A DNA stretch of 64,000 nucleotides from Clostridia bacterium (GCA_017407995.1 JAFQVM010000030.1:175509-239508), one strand, 5' to 3'; counted from the first letter of the stretch, positions 31,619-41,025 are shown. The notes: generated from the sequence alone by a model not told the origin. Program-made: numbers and translations.

Positions 31619-32209
31619 TTAATAATATCTTATAACTGCTATAACCTTACCGAGTATGCTGACTTCATTTACGATTATCGGCTCATACTCATCATTTTCA
31701 GGCTGCAGACGGAAGTGCCCGTTCTCTTTATAAAAGGTTTTGACGGTTGCCTCATCCTCAATCAATGCAACAACTATCTCACCGTTGCGGGCTGACGGTG
31801 TTTTCTCTGCAATAACAAGGTCGCCGTCAAGTATGCCCGCCTGAAGCATACTTTCACCTCTAACCTTAAGTGCAAACAGAGCATTGTCACCTGACGTGTG
31901 TCCCGAATAAGCGAGGTAGCCCTCAATTTGCTCGACAGCCAGAATCGGGGCACCTGCGGTAACAGTACCGAGAATCGGCACATGAGTGATGTTATCCGCC
32001 TTACCCATTATGCGTATAGTACGCTTTTTAAGCGGGTCACGCTGAATATAACCTGCCTGCTCAAGTGCATCAAGATTTGCCTGGACAGATGACGTTGAGC
32101 TCAAGCCCACTGCTGCACCAATCTCTCTGACTGACGGAGGAATACCGTCCTGTGAACGCTCTATAAGATATTCATAAATTTTCATCTGAGTTTTGCTTAT
32201 GTTTTTCAA
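31619..32209 (-). CDS. lexA: LexA, SOS repressor
   Basis: A 196-residue repressor and self-cleaving protease. It has a winged helix N-terminus (PPSVREIGAAVGLSSTSSVQ), the cleavage site Ala85-Gly86 (GTVTAGAPIL), catalytic Ser120 (VRGESMLQAG) and Lys157 (DEATVKTF). The start is taken at TTG because AAAGGGTG lies eight bases upstream and the protein then begins KNISKTQ, aligning with the normal LexA N-terminus; an ATG eight codons earlier has no ribosome binding site. LexA represses its own promoter here (box at 32303-32316) and dinB. Confidence 0.95.
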   Translation of the reverse strand: MKNISKTQMKIYEYLIERSQDGIPPSVREIGAAVGLSSTSSVQANLDALEQAGYIQRDPLKKRTIRIMGKADNITHVPILGTVTAGAPILAVEQIEGYLAYSGHTSGDNALFALKVRGESMLQAGILDGDLVIAEKTPSARNGEIVVALIEDEATVKTFYKENGHFRLQPENDEYEPIIVNEVSILGKVIAVIRYY

Positions 32210-32276
32210 AGCTGACACCCTTTCACGATGCATTAAATGACTAATTTACACATAGCTGTTCACTATGTTCAACAGT

Positions 32277-32316
32277 ATTATATCACACTCTTTTTTAAAT
32301 TGCAAACATTTGTTTG
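32277..32316 (-). promoter_or_regulatory. lexA promoter with LexA box
   Basis: Minus-strand TTGCAA (32300-32305), 17-base spacer, TATAAT (32277-32282). The SOS-like box CAAACAAATGTTTG (32303-32316) matches the consensus at 13 of 14 positions and overlaps the -35 element, giving direct autorepression. Confidence 0.8.
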
Positions 32317-32380
32317 CTGTTTTTTATATTTTTAGCGTATTATTTATTATTTTTTTCTGTATTTTAGGCCCGTTTTATAG

Positions 32381-32386
32381 TATAAT
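32381..32386 (+). promoter_or_regulatory. -10 element upstream of the serine hydrolase gene
   Basis: TATAAT at 32381-32386 lies 35 bases before the ATG. The expected -35 position reads TGTATT, a weak match, so the promoter call is tentative. Confidence 0.4.
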
Positions 32387-32420
32387 CGTATCATAGTATT
32401 TCAAAAGGAGATGCATATAT

Positions 32421-34025
32421 ATGAAGACTACTTCAGAAAAGGCTCTCCCGAGGGCCGACTTTCCTGAACAGGTTGGGGTCTCTACAAGGGCGATAGCAGA
32501 GATGCTTGCAGATTTTGAAAAAAACGAAATCGAACTGCACAGTATAATGATAATACGCCACGGAAAGGTAGCCTTTGAAACCTGGCGTGACCCTTATGCG
32601 CCTGATGTTCCGCACACAATGTATTCCGTGAGTAAAAGCTTTTCGTCAATTGCAACGGGTTTTGCCATTGACGAGGGACTCTTAACGCTTGATACAAAAG
32701 TTATTGACATCTTTCCCGAATACAGACCTAAAAAATATGATAAAAATCTTGAAGCCCTGACAGTTTATCATCTGCTCACCATGACAGCAGGTAAAGACGT
32801 GAGCATTTTCGAAAATAAAGCAAAAAAATCCTGGATAAAAAGCTTCTTTGATTCCAAATGGGCGTTTGAGCCCGGTACCGATTGGAAATACATAAACGAA
32901 AACTGCTTTATGCTGTGCGCCATAATCAACAAGCTGACGGGGCAATCCGTCAGGGAGTATTTGGCACCGAGGCTTTTTGAACCTCTGGGGATTCGTAAAA
33001 ATCCGTTTTGGGAGACAGACCAGAACGGCATAGAGGCAGGCGGCTGGGGTCTGTTTATCACAACAGAAGAGCTGGCAAAAGTCATCTACTGTATAAGCCA
33101 CGGCGGAAAATATAACGGTCAGCAGGTAATTCCCGCATACTGGGCTCAGGAGGCCGGCAAAAATTTGGCAGACAACTCCAATCAAACATTATATATTGCC
33201 GACAACTGCTCAGGCTACGGCTTTAACTTCTGGCGTTGCGAGTTGCCCAATTCATACAGAGCTGACGGGATGTTCTCGCAGTTCGGAATTGTTTTAGAGG
33301 ACTATGACGCTAACATAATCATAACCTGCAGCGAAGTTTTAGAGCAAAAGACACGTGACTGTATTTGGAGACATTTCCCTGAAGGTTTTATTGAGCCTTG
33401 TGAACAGCCGCAGGCCACCGACTTACCTTTGACACTTAAACCTCTGCCGGTTTTACCGCAAAAACCGCACAGTCCGCTGGAAAAAATTCTCCAAATTTCT
33501 ACTATAAAACTCAAACCTCTACCGATTCTTGATATAATAGGGTTCCCGGTAAGCATTTTGCCAACGGCAGTTGTATATATGTCGGCTGACAGGGCCGGCA
33601 ACATCGACAACATAAACCTTTCATTCAGCGAGGATGAATGTCAGTTCTCCTGGAACGAGGGCAAAGTCCGAAACACAATAGCCAGCGGCATGGACGGGAA
33701 ATACAGAAAGTCAAAAATCCGTTTGGGAGGCATAGACTTCACAACTGTTTCAAGCTCCTGCTGGGAGGACGAAAACACCTTTAAAATTTGGATTCGTGCA
33801 AATGAATCTATCGCCGAGAGGCGCCTGACTTTTAATTTTAAAGGCGATAAAGTGTCTATGTTTGTTTCAAGCAGACCCAGCTTGAAATTCATCTCCCAAT
33901 CAATAGCTTTGGGCTTAGGGGACACAATCTCCAACAAATATCTTGCCAAACTGGTCGGAGACTTCCTTGTAAAAAATTACAAGCGTCTTGAACCTAAGCA
34001 CAACGGTCGGTTAGAAAAGAGGTAG
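32421..34025 (+). CDS. serine hydrolase, class C beta-lactamase/esterase-like, with extra C-terminal domain
   Basis: 534 residues without a signal peptide, so probably cytoplasmic. The N-terminal part (about 20-335) is a penicillin-binding-protein-like serine hydrolase with YSVSKSF (Ser69, Lys72) and the Tyr157-x-Asn159 motif (WKYINEN). It resembles 6-aminohexanoate-dimer hydrolase and esterase relatives rather than true beta-lactamases. The last 190 residues form a beta-rich domain I do not recognise. It may hydrolyse amides or esters in the cytoplasm. AAAGGAG lies upstream of the ATG, and the YhhN-like gene follows after two bases. Confidence 0.82.
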   Translation: MKTTSEKALPRADFPEQVGVSTRAIAEMLADFEKNEIELHSIMIIRHGKVAFETWRDPYAPDVPHTMYSVSKSFSSIATGFAIDEGLLTLDTKVIDIFPEYRPKKYDKNLEALTVYHLLTMTAGKDVSIFENKAKKSWIKSFFDSKWAFEPGTDWKYINENCFMLCAIINKLTGQSVREYLAPRLFEPLGIRKNPFWETDQNGIEAGGWGLFITTEELAKVIYCISHGGKYNGQQVIPAYWAQEAGKNLADNSNQTLYIADNCSGYGFNFWRCELPNSYRADGMFSQFGIVLEDYDANIIITCSEVLEQKTRDCIWRHFPEGFIEPCEQPQATDLPLTLKPLPVLPQKPHSPLEKILQISTIKLKPLPILDIIGFPVSILPTAVVYMSADRAGNIDNINLSFSEDECQFSWNEGKVRNTIASGMDGKYRKSKIRLGGIDFTTVSSSCWEDENTFKIWIRANESIAERRLTFNFKGDKVSMFVSSRPSLKFISQSIALGLGDTISNKYLAKLVGDFLVKNYKRLEPKHNGRLEKR

Positions 34026-34027
34026 TT

Positions 34028-34753
34028 ATGATTCTCAACCTTTGTTTTGCCGCTCTTGCGGCTGCTGAATTCATCTTAGTGCCGTATTTTTTGGAGGCTT
34101 CAAAAGACGGTCGCAGCAAAAAATCACAGATTTTAAAAGCAGTTTGTTCCACGCTGTTTCTCGCAGCAGGTATACTCTCCTGCATAATAGTCGGCAACTC
34201 AACCGACTATGCAAAATACATAGTAATCGGTCTTGCTCTGTGCTGGATTGGAGATTTTTTCCTGCATCCTAAACAGAAAAACTTTATCTTCATCATCGGA
34301 GCCCTGTTTTTCCTCGCAGGTCATATATATTATATCTGCGCTTACTGCACCGCCATATCAGCACTCTTCCCTCAGGCAAGCTTTTGGGATTGGCGTGAGA
34401 TTATCGTATTTGTCTTAGCGGCAGCAGCAGGCATTGTAGCCGCAAAGCTGCTAAAGGTGAAAATCAACTCGATTTTCTTTGTGGGTGTTCCATATGCCGT
34501 TGTACTATTACTGATGCTGATAAAAGCCTCTTCTCTCGGAATCCGTGCCCTTACAGCGGGTGTAGCAAGAGATAGTGTGATGTTCTTATTGCTGATAGCA
34601 GGGGCTGTACTGTTTACGGTATCCGATGTTATGCTTGCCGTTAACTCTATAACCGCTCACGGTCAATCCATCAAATTCAGAAGAATCAGCATAATTACGT
34701 ATTACATAGCACAGTTCTTAATAGCAACTACAACCATGATTATCTTTGCATAA
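34028..34753 (+). CDS. YhhN family membrane protein, lysoplasmalogenase-like
   Basis: A 241-residue protein with about eight membrane helices. Family features are the Asp in CWIGDFFL (about 77-83), GHIYYICAY after the next helix, and FTVSDVMLAVN (about 197-207) with a second conserved Asp. Characterised YhhN proteins hydrolyse the vinyl ether bond of lysoplasmalogens; plasmalogens do occur in anaerobic Clostridia, which makes the activity plausible here. The gene starts two bases after the serine hydrolase stop. Confidence 0.8.
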   Translation: MILNLCFAALAAAEFILVPYFLEASKDGRSKKSQILKAVCSTLFLAAGILSCIIVGNSTDYAKYIVIGLALCWIGDFFLHPKQKNFIFIIGALFFLAGHIYYICAYCTAISALFPQASFWDWREIIVFVLAAAAGIVAAKLLKVKINSIFFVGVPYAVVLLLMLIKASSLGIRALTAGVARDSVMFLLLIAGAVLFTVSDVMLAVNSITAHGQSIKFRRISIITYYIAQFLIATTTMIIFA

Positions 34754-34830
34754 TCAAACAACATCGTTTTTAGGCGTGACATTTTACTCGGCGCTTAACA
34801 CAACAAATATAAACCAGGAGGACTATACCA

Positions 34831-35145
34831 ATGATAGGTTTAGGCACATGGCAATGCAGCGTTGACACTATGTTTTTCAGCGGAACTGCTGAAGTCCGTG
34901 TATTCGACAACAACGGTGAATACGGATTTGAGCTGAAAGTCCCCAACGTTGACATACCGAAAATCGACGTCAAGGAAGTTATCGAGGAAGGCAACACCAT
35001 AAACGCTGTTGCAACAGCAGCCCTCCTTCCCGGAAAGGAAATCAATCTCAGTCTTGAGTTTGACGGCGACACCTTCACAGGCTTTGTTAAAGTTCCCTTC
35101 ATCGGAAAAGTAAAGATTAAAGACGGCAAAAAGATTGCTGACTAA
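34831..35145 (+). CDS. small hypothetical protein, beta-rich
   Basis: A 104-residue protein without signal peptide or membrane segment. The sequence alternates short predicted strands (GTAEVRVFDNNGEYGFELKV, EINLSLEFDGDTFTGFVKV) and looks like a small beta barrel. No family recognised. It has a good ribosome binding site (CAGGAGGA) and ends at a strong terminator, so it is very probably translated. It lies 77 bases after the YhhN gene. Confidence 0.7.
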   Translation: MIGLGTWQCSVDTMFFSGTAEVRVFDNNGEYGFELKVPNVDIPKIDVKEVIEEGNTINAVATAALLPGKEINLSLEFDGDTFTGFVKVPFIGKVKIKDGKKIAD

Positions 35146-35149
35146 AACA

Positions 35150-35190
35150 TCAAAAGAGCGGCTAAGCAAAACTTAGCCGCTCTTTTATTT
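35150..35190. terminator. bidirectional intrinsic terminator
   Basis: A 15-bp stem (35152-35166 with 35172-35186), loop CAAAA, with TTTTATTT on the plus side and TTTTGATG on the minus side. It separates two convergent genes. Confidence 0.85.
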
Positions 35191-35195
35191 CTCAT

Positions 35196-36704
35196 TCATT
35201 CCGCTTGGGTTAACTCTGCCAAAGCATCTTCTGTTTCAGGTACGGTATCCGCCTGTGTCGGCGGTTCGGTCTGCCATGGAACCGTTATATTGGGAAGCGT
35301 AAATTCAGGAAATGTTATATCTCCTATTCCCGGAAAATCAAATCCTCCGGTCTCTGATTCCTGCTCGCTCCAATCGGTATTGTACTCACCTTCACCTACA
35401 CCGTCACCGGTAATATTTTCTGAGTCCTGTGCATTGCCGTTTGAATTATTGCTGTAATTCGGCCTGAGCGTTCCGCTCGATGCAATAAGGTCAACCGCTG
35501 AAACATGGTCATCACCGATTTTTATATTGGTATCGCCGTAAAGCGCTATCTGAAGCTCACGTGCAACAACAGGATAGTCTATAACCCATACAGAAAGAGG
35601 CTGATTGATAATCTTTGCGTAATAAGTCCAAAGCTGTGCCGAAGTGTAGTTTCCCTCTGTCGGCATAACAAGCTGCTCAACCTTATAGTTCATCCAGCCC
35701 TGCGAAACAGCCTGTGTGAGCAGAGAAAGTATCTCACTCTGTTTATAGTTTGTAACAACATTGGGAAGAACGATGTTCATGGCGTTGTTAAGCTGTCCCA
35801 CAGAAGCGTTCTTTGCACTCTCAATAAGAGCCATTATTATAAGTCGCTGACGTCCTGTCCTGCCGACATCGCCGGCACTGTCAACATATCTTATACGGCT
35901 GAAAACGAGCGCCTGCGCTCCGTCAAGTTTAACAGCATCGCCGGACTGAACCTTGTTTATCGAAGTAGTCGTACGGTTGATATACTCCGCCTCATAGGGC
36001 TGAATCGGAACAGATACACCGCCCAGCGCATCAATAAGCTTCGGGAAACTCTTGAAGTCAACGCTGATATAATGGTCTATCTCAATCTTATAGTTGTTTT
36101 CAATGGTTTCAATCAGCGTTGCAGGACCGCCCCAGAAATATGCATGGTTCATTTTACAGCATCTGCCATCGCCGCCGATATTCATATACGTGTAGCTGTC
36201 TCTAAGGAACGAAACAAGCTTGATGGTCTTTGTCTTCTTGTTAAGCGACAGCAGCATCATAACATCGGAACGTCCGCCTTGGGAGTCACCCGTCTGACTG
36301 TCAACACCGAGCAAAAGGACGTTTATAACATTCTTGCTCGAATACTTCTGTCCGCTCTTTGTTGCCCATTCGGTGATAAGACTGTCTATATCCGATGCAT
36401 CGGAAACGTCATACATCGCCTCAAACTGCTCCTCAGGAGCAAAGGTCTCGTTCTCATTACCTTGGAAGCCTTCGCTGAAGTTTATAAGTCCGAGCTTGGA
36501 GGCAACAAACAAACCTCCGAGAATAAGCAGTGCTGCAAAAATCACAGCTACTACTATACCTATTATCTTAAGGTTGCGCTTTTTATTTTTCATGAAAAAG
36601 TGCTTTATCTTCTCACCTTTACTTTTATTGCTTTTTATGTCCGTTATCTCAGCTTGACGGTCGGAATTCTGTTTAGGAGTTCTGTTGCCGTTCTCGTTTT
36701 TCAC
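35196..36704 (-). CDS. LytR-CpsA-Psr (LCP) family cell-wall glycopolymer transferase
   Basis: 502 residues: a charged cytoplasmic N-terminus, one membrane segment (about 46-68), an extracytoplasmic LCP domain (about 125-300: NVLLLGVDSQ, GGRSDVMMLLSLN, LVSFLRDSY, FSRIRYVDS, GRTGRQRLI) and a long acidic, Gly/Pro-rich tail. The Arg and Asp residues of the polyprenyl-phosphate site are all there. LCP enzymes attach teichoic acids or capsule polymers to peptidoglycan. The start is a GTG preceded by AGAGAG. Monocistronic, ending at the shared terminator. Confidence 0.93.
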   Translation of the reverse strand: MKNENGNRTPKQNSDRQAEITDIKSNKSKGEKIKHFFMKNKKRNLKIIGIVVAVIFAALLILGGLFVASKLGLINFSEGFQGNENETFAPEEQFEAMYDVSDASDIDSLITEWATKSGQKYSSKNVINVLLLGVDSQTGDSQGGRSDVMMLLSLNKKTKTIKLVSFLRDSYTYMNIGGDGRCCKMNHAYFWGGPATLIETIENNYKIEIDHYISVDFKSFPKLIDALGGVSVPIQPYEAEYINRTTTSINKVQSGDAVKLDGAQALVFSRIRYVDSAGDVGRTGRQRLIIMALIESAKNASVGQLNNAMNIVLPNVVTNYKQSEILSLLTQAVSQGWMNYKVEQLVMPTEGNYTSAQLWTYYAKIINQPLSVWVIDYPVVARELQIALYGDTNIKIGDDHVSAVDLIASSGTLRPNYSNNSNGNAQDSENITGDGVGEGEYNTDWSEQESETGGFDFPGIGDITFPEFTLPNITVPWQTEPPTQADTVPETEDALAELTQAE

Positions 36705-36835
36705 AAAATCACTCTCTTTCTTCTTCCTTCATCTCACAAACGCTCATATGTTTCTATATGATAACACACAAAAGAGAAAATAGCGATAGAAAACATCATA
36801 AATTTATTATTTGTTAATTTTTACCCAATTAAACA

Positions 36836-36873
36836 CAAAGAAAAAGCGCAAAAGAATTTCTTCTTTGCGCTTT
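36836..36873 (-). terminator. intrinsic terminator of the rpmH-jag operon
   Basis: AAAGCGCAAA with TTTGCGCTTT (36843-36873), extended by GAA/TTC near the loop, followed on the minus strand by TTTTTCTTTG. It lies just past the jag stop. Confidence 0.75.
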
Positions 36874-36880
36874 CAAATAC

Positions 36881-37690
36881 TTATTCTTCTGTTTTGCTGA
36901 CTTCAATCTTGCCGTATCTGGAGGTTGAAGCTGCATCTGAACGGGGAGGACGTGAGGGAGCAGCAGTCTGTGAGCCGCCGTCTCTTCTCGGACCTCTGTT
37001 ATCACGGTTATATCCGCCACGGCCGCCTCTTCTGGCACCGTTGGTAGGCTTAAAGCCCTCTTCAAGAGTGATAACAACCTTGCGCTCATTGTCCGAACCG
37101 ACGGAGTGAGAACTTACACCCTCTATCTCCTGAATAGTCGTATGAATAATACGTCTCTCATACGGATTCATCGGGTCGAGCACAACATTTCTTCCGTACT
37201 TCTTAACTCTTGCTGCGTTCTTTGCGGCAAGACTGCGAAGAGTAGCCTCTCTCTTCTCACGGTAGTTGCCTATGTTAAGAGACACTCTCTTTTTTGAATC
37301 GTCAACACCTCTGTTTATAACAAGGCGCATAAGATACTGAATAGCATCCAGAGTCTCTCCACGGCGACCTATTGCTGCGCCGTAATCGCCTTCACACTCA
37401 ACAGAAACACGAATTTCCTCATCCGTCTCCTCGAAGTTGACCTTCGCCTCATCTATTCCGAGTCCTGAAAGTATCTTTTCAATATAGGCTTGAGCATCAC
37501 AAAAAGCAGATGCCTCACAGCTTACCTTTACTTTTGCAGGAGAGCCTCCGAAAAGACCGAGAACCTTCTTTGACGGCATCTCGATAACTTCTATTTTTAC
37601 ATCCGCATCTGCGGATACTCCTAACTCCTTAAGAGCGGCTGCCTTAGCTTCCTCTACAGTTGAAGCTACGCCGATTGCTTCCTTTATCAA
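36881..37690 (-). CDS. jag: Jag (KhpB/SpoIIIJ-associated), RNA-binding protein
   Basis: 269 residues: Jag_N domain (about 1-52, with KKVLGLFGGSPAKV), KH domain (about 65-140: GRRGETLDAIQYLMRLVIN), R3H domain (about 150-215: RREATLRSLAAKNA region, PMNPYERRIIH) and an RG-rich tail (GARRGGRGGYNRDNRGPRRD). Jag/KhpB binds RNA with KhpA and influences cell elongation and division. The tail is longer and more RG-rich than in most Jag proteins. TTG start with GGTGGTGA six bases before it. It lies 44 bases after yidC, the usual order. Confidence 0.93.
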   Translation of the reverse strand: MIKEAIGVASTVEEAKAAALKELGVSADADVKIEVIEMPSKKVLGLFGGSPAKVKVSCEASAFCDAQAYIEKILSGLGIDEAKVNFEETDEEIRVSVECEGDYGAAIGRRGETLDAIQYLMRLVINRGVDDSKKRVSLNIGNYREKREATLRSLAAKNAARVKKYGRNVVLDPMNPYERRIIHTTIQEIEGVSSHSVGSDNERKVVITLEEGFKPTNGARRGGRGGYNRDNRGPRRDGGSQTAAPSRPPRSDAASTSRYGKIEVSKTEE

Positions 37691-37734
37691 CAGATTTCAC
37701 CACCTGTAGTTTTATTAACGAAAAGCCAAACGGC

Positions 37735-38679
37735 TTATTCCTCGTTTATTTTCTGTGCTGCACGCTTGAGATTTTCCTCTCTTGAGCGACGCTGCACCGT
37801 TTCGTCTACCATCATTTTTGCCACCATCTTTTTGGGGCTGTGTGTGTAAGAGAGAATAACCGTCTGAATGAATGCAAAAATGTTTGACGCTATCCAGTAA
37901 ATACCGATACCCATCGGGAATTGGAAGGTAAAGTAAACTGAAAACAGAGGCATACCAAAGGTCATACAACCCATGGCAGGATTCTTGCCCATTTCAGGGT
38001 TAGTCTGCTTTTGCTTTATCTGTGTAAACAGGCTTGTACCCAGAGAAGTCACACCAGAAAGAATGGGTATCAACCACATAACGCTGGGTTCTTTCATTGA
38101 GGGAGTCTGGCCAAGCGGTATTCCGAGGAATGTGAAATTGAACTCGGAAATAGTCTTATACCAAGCCTCAGGCACATTTACAACAGATGCTATCTTTTCA
38201 ATATTGTCAATCATATAAAGCTGAATGGTACGCTCCTGCTGAGCAGGAACTGTGCCGCCCAAAAGCTTCTTTGCGCCCTCGTAAAGAGTGTTGATTACGT
38301 CGTCCGGAACTGAGAGGGCATAGGTCAACGGCTTGTAGATAACGCCGATAAGACCGAAAATAACTACAAATTGTAACAACAACGGCATACAACCCATGTT
38401 CATAGGATTGTGGCCCTCACGCTGATAGAGAGCCTGCGTCTCTTCCTGAATACGTTTTTGGTCGCCCTTAAATTTGTTGTTAATTCTGCGGAGCTTGGGC
38501 TGAAGACGCTGGGTTTTAACCGTTCCCTTTGTCTGATATATGGATGTGGGCAGCATGAGAAGCCTTGCAAAAAGAGTGAAGAGTATAAGCGCAAGGCCGT
38601 AGTTATTAACTGCATCAAATATTAACTTGAGTATGATTCCAAACGGTACACCCAATACATCATAAATGGCGTTCATCAT
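37735..38679 (-). CDS. yidC: YidC/Oxa1 family membrane protein insertase
   Basis: A 314-residue insertase. The first membrane segment is at about 7-38 ([24 protein letters not shown]), the positively charged cytoplasmic hairpin follows ([20 protein letters not shown]), and four further hydrophobic segments follow. It inserts membrane proteins alone or with SecYEG; the sporulating homologue is SpoIIIJ. No lipobox is seen at the N-terminus, unlike Bacillus SpoIIIJ. The start is the ATG after GGAGG; 18 extra upstream codons in the same frame lie inside yidD. Confidence 0.93.
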   Translation of the reverse strand: MMNAIYDVLGVPFGIILKLIFDAVNNYGLALILFTLFARLLMLPTSIYQTKGTVKTQRLQPKLRRINNKFKGDQKRIQEETQALYQREGHNPMNMGCMPLLLQFVVIFGLIGVIYKPLTYALSVPDDVINTLYEGAKKLLGGTVPAQQERTIQLYMIDNIEKIASVVNVPEAWYKTISEFNFTFLGIPLGQTPSMKEPSVMWLIPILSGVTSLGTSLFTQIKQKQTNPEMGKNPAMGCMTFGMPLFSVYFTFQFPMGIGIYWIASNIFAFIQTVILSYTHSPKKMVAKMMVDETVQRRSREENLKRAAQKINEE

Positions 38680-38926
38680 TAGTTTGGTTCCTCCGGTTCG
38701 ATTTTTTCCCCTTTTTAGGGGGAACGGGATCATAGCCGCCGGGGAAAAGGATGTTGCATCTGAGCAGCCTTGCTATCGTCAGCAGACTGCCCTTGAAGGC
38801 TCCGTGAACCTCAAGCGCTTCAATAGCGTACTGTGAGCAGGTAGGATAATACCTGCACATATCGGGTAAGAGTGGTGATATACGCTTTCTGTAAAAACCT
38901 ATTAGCTTGATTAGTAAATCCTTCAT
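38660..38926 (-). CDS. yidD: YidD, membrane protein insertion efficiency factor
   Basis: An 88-residue protein with the family block [20 protein letters not shown] and the Cys in [16 protein letters not shown]. The N-terminal amphipathic helix ([11 protein letters not shown]) probably binds the membrane surface. It assists YidC-dependent insertion. Its 3' end overlaps the start of yidC by 20 bases and its 5' end overlaps rnpA by four. Confidence 0.93.
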   Translation of the reverse strand: MKDLLIKLIGFYRKRISPLLPDMCRYYPTCSQYAIEALEVHGAFKGSLLTIARLLRCNILFPGGYDPVPPKKGKKSNRRNQTNDERHL

Positions 38927-39285
38927 TTTTCTTCACTGAATAGCTTAACGACACCCAAAGCTTTTAGCTGAGCATGCATGGCCTTCTCAACATCGGTGCT
39001 TTTGAGCGCAACAGTCTTATGTCGGGCAACAAAGACAATATCCCAACTGCCCGAACACTCGTCCTTTATTTGCCTATAAGCCGCACGTATTATCCTGCGG
39101 CAACGATTGCGCTCCACCGCATTACCGAGCTTTTTGCCGGTCGTTATCCCCACACGCACAGACCCGTTCTTGGTCCTCAATGCGTATGTGACAAGCGCCG
39201 GACCTGCGGCTGATTTGCCTCGCCCGTAAGTCCTGCGAAAATCGCTGTTAAGCTTGAGTGTCTGATATTCTGCCAAAGCAATCAA
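38923..39285 (-). CDS. rnpA: RnpA, protein component of RNase P
   Basis: A 120-residue basic protein with the RNR motif ([15 protein letters not shown], 58-72) that contacts the pre-tRNA leader and the P RNA, plus the N-terminal [10 protein letters not shown] strand. It matures the 5' end of tRNAs. Conserved rpmH-rnpA-yidD-yidC-jag order. Confidence 0.95.
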   Translation of the reverse strand: MIALAEYQTLKLNSDFRRTYGRGKSAAGPALVTYALRTKNGSVRVGITTGKKLGNAVERNRCRRIIRAAYRQIKDECSGSWDIVFVARHKTVALKSTDVEKAMHAQLKALGVVKLFSEEK

Positions 39286-39315
39286 TCCATCCGTGGCAAT
39301 TAATCCGCTCTCATC

Positions 39316-39450
39316 TTAATAAGAGAGCTGCTTTCTGCCCTTAGCTCTGCGGCGGGCAAGAACCTTGCGTCCGTTTCTGTCAGACATTCTTTTGCGGAAG
39401 CCATGCTCCTTCTTACGGTGCAGCTTCTTCGGCTGGTAAGTTCTTTTCAT
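39316..39450 (-). CDS. rpmH: ribosomal protein L34
   Basis: 44 residues: [20 protein letters not shown] followed by [20 protein letters not shown], the near-invariant L34 sequence. Preceded by GGAGG-type site and by a consensus promoter (39541-39570). First gene of the operon. Confidence 0.97.
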   Translation of the reverse strand: MKRTYQPKKLHRKKEHGFRKRMSDRNGRKVLARRRAKGRKQLSY

Positions 39451-39540
39451 TTCGGTACCTCCGTTTCACAAAGTAAATTTATATCCCCAACAACTATCAA
39501 AATTTCCGATAATTGACGTGACCTACCCTTGCAAGCTAAC

Positions 39541-39570
39541 ATTATATAACATTCGTAACATCAATGTCAA
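39541..39570 (-). promoter_or_regulatory. promoter of the rpmH-rnpA-yidD-yidC-jag operon
   Basis: Minus-strand TTGACA (39565-39570), 18-base spacer, TATAAT (39541-39546). Confidence 0.85.
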
Positions 39571-39602
39571 TCTTTTTTTTAAGCTCTTGTGCAATCTGCT
39601 TG

Positions 39603-39631
39603 TTGAAAAAATGGGGCTGTTGTGTTATACT
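39603..39631 (+). promoter_or_regulatory. dnaA promoter
   Basis: TTGAAA (39603-39608), 17-base spacer, TATACT (39626-39631), 53 bases before the dnaA start. Divergent from the rpmH promoter. The 234-base rpmH-dnaA interval shows no TTATNCACA DnaA boxes. Confidence 0.7.
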
Positions 39632-39684
39632 TTTTGGTATTGTGGAGTATTTTCTTTTTTATTAATGTTTAGGAGGAAAAAGAT

Positions 39685-41025
39685 TTGGATTCTTTTAACG
39701 AGATGTGGCAGCTCGTATACAAACAACTTCAGCAAAACACCTCGGAAGCTATATTTAATGTATGGTTCAGCGAGTTGGAACCCGTAAGCTTCGACGGCAA
39801 CTGCGCAACGCTTCTCACCACCGCTGATTTTAAACGCCGTATAATCGTTCAGAAGTTTTATGACACTATTTCAGACGCCTTTGAAAGCGTTCTTGGTTTT
39901 AAGGTAGATATTGAAATTGTAGCACCTAACGAAGGTGAAACCGCTGAGGATAAGCCTGTAATTCGTGACAGTGCTCCCACAAAGAGGGATGACGGCAAAC
40001 GTGCTTCAAACTACTTTGAGAACACATTTGATACTTTCGTTGTCGGCTCTTCAAACAAGTTTGCTCACGCCGCTGCTCAGGCGGTCGCCGCAAATCCCGG
40101 CAAGGCATATAACCCCCTCTTTATATACGGCAACTCGGGACTTGGCAAAACCCACCTTCTGAATGCGATTTGTCATGAGATTCTCAGAAATAATCCTGAT
40201 ATAAAAATAGTTTTGACTGACGGCGAGTCTTTCACAAATGAGTTTATCGCCGCTCTTGCAAAGCAGACTACCGCTGCTTTCCAGAACAAATACCGCAGCG
40301 CTGATGTTCTGCTTATGGACGACGTTCAGTTTATAGCCAACAAGGAGCGTACACAGGAAGAGTTCTTTCACACCTTCAACGCTCTTACTCAGGACGGAAA
40401 ACAGATTGTTCTTTCCTCCGACCGCCCACCCAAGGACATGGCTCTGCTTGAGGACAGGCTTCGTACACGCTTTGAGTGGGGCCTTTTAGCTGACGTTCAG
40501 CCGCCCGACCTTGAGACTCGTATGGTCATTGTCAAGAGAAAAGCGGATGCGCTTAATTTTGATATAACTGATGACGTTGTCGAATACATAGCAGAAAAGC
40601 TCAAGAGCAATATCCGCCAGCTTGAAAGTGCCGTAAAAAAGATGCAGGCATATGTCACCATTCAGGGTGCCCACATCAATACAGCCACCGCTCAGCAAGC
40701 TATCAAGGATATTCTCAGCGACAACAAGCCGATTCCCGTAGTCGTTGATAAGATAATCAGCGAGGTCGCCAGAACCTACGGCGCAAATCCCGACGACCTT
40801 CGCTCAAAGAAAAAAGATGCTCAGACCTCAAAGCTTCGCCAGATTGCAATGTATATAGTGCGTGAAGTCACAGGGCTGTCTTCTAAGGCAATCGGTGCGG
40901 AGTTCGGCGGCAGACACTATTCAACCGTCCTCTATGCTCTTGAGGAGATAAAGGCTGAAATCGAAAAGGATTCTGTCCTCAGAACTACCGTCAATGATAT
41001 AATCAAGAACGTTCAGGAAGACTGA
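39685..41025 (+). CDS. dnaA: DnaA, chromosomal replication initiator
   Basis: 446 residues in the usual four domains: N-terminal domain I, a linker, AAA+ domain III with Walker A GNSGLGKTHL (149-158) and Walker B LLMDDVQFI, and domain IV with the DnaA-box-reading FGGRHYSTVLYA. It melts oriC in its ATP form. TTG start with TAGGAGG upstream. In most Firmicutes dnaN follows; here purF follows after 48 bases, so dnaA may be cotranscribed with a purine gene. Confidence 0.97.
   Translation: MDSFNEMWQLVYKQLQQNTSEAIFNVWFSELEPVSFDGNCATLLTTADFKRRIIVQKFYDTISDAFESVLGFKVDIEIVAPNEGETAEDKPVIRDSAPTKRDDGKRASNYFENTFDTFVVGSSNKFAHAAAQAVAANPGKAYNPLFIYGNSGLGKTHLLNAICHEILRNNPDIKIVLTDGESFTNEFIAALAKQTTAAFQNKYRSADVLLMDDVQFIANKERTQEEFFHTFNALTQDGKQIVLSSDRPPKDMALLEDRLRTRFEWGLLADVQPPDLETRMVIVKRKADALNFDITDDVVEYIAEKLKSNIRQLESAVKKMQAYVTIQGAHINTATAQQAIKDILSDNKPIPVVVDKIISEVARTYGANPDDLRSKKKDAQTSKLRQIAMYIVREVTGLSSKAIGAEFGGRHYSTVLYALEEIKAEIEKDSVLRTTVNDIIKNVQED

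Noticed and set aside
39451-39684. oriC between rpmH and dnaA
   Set aside because: The location fits, but I find no DnaA-box cluster and no clear unwinding element, so no origin is annotated.
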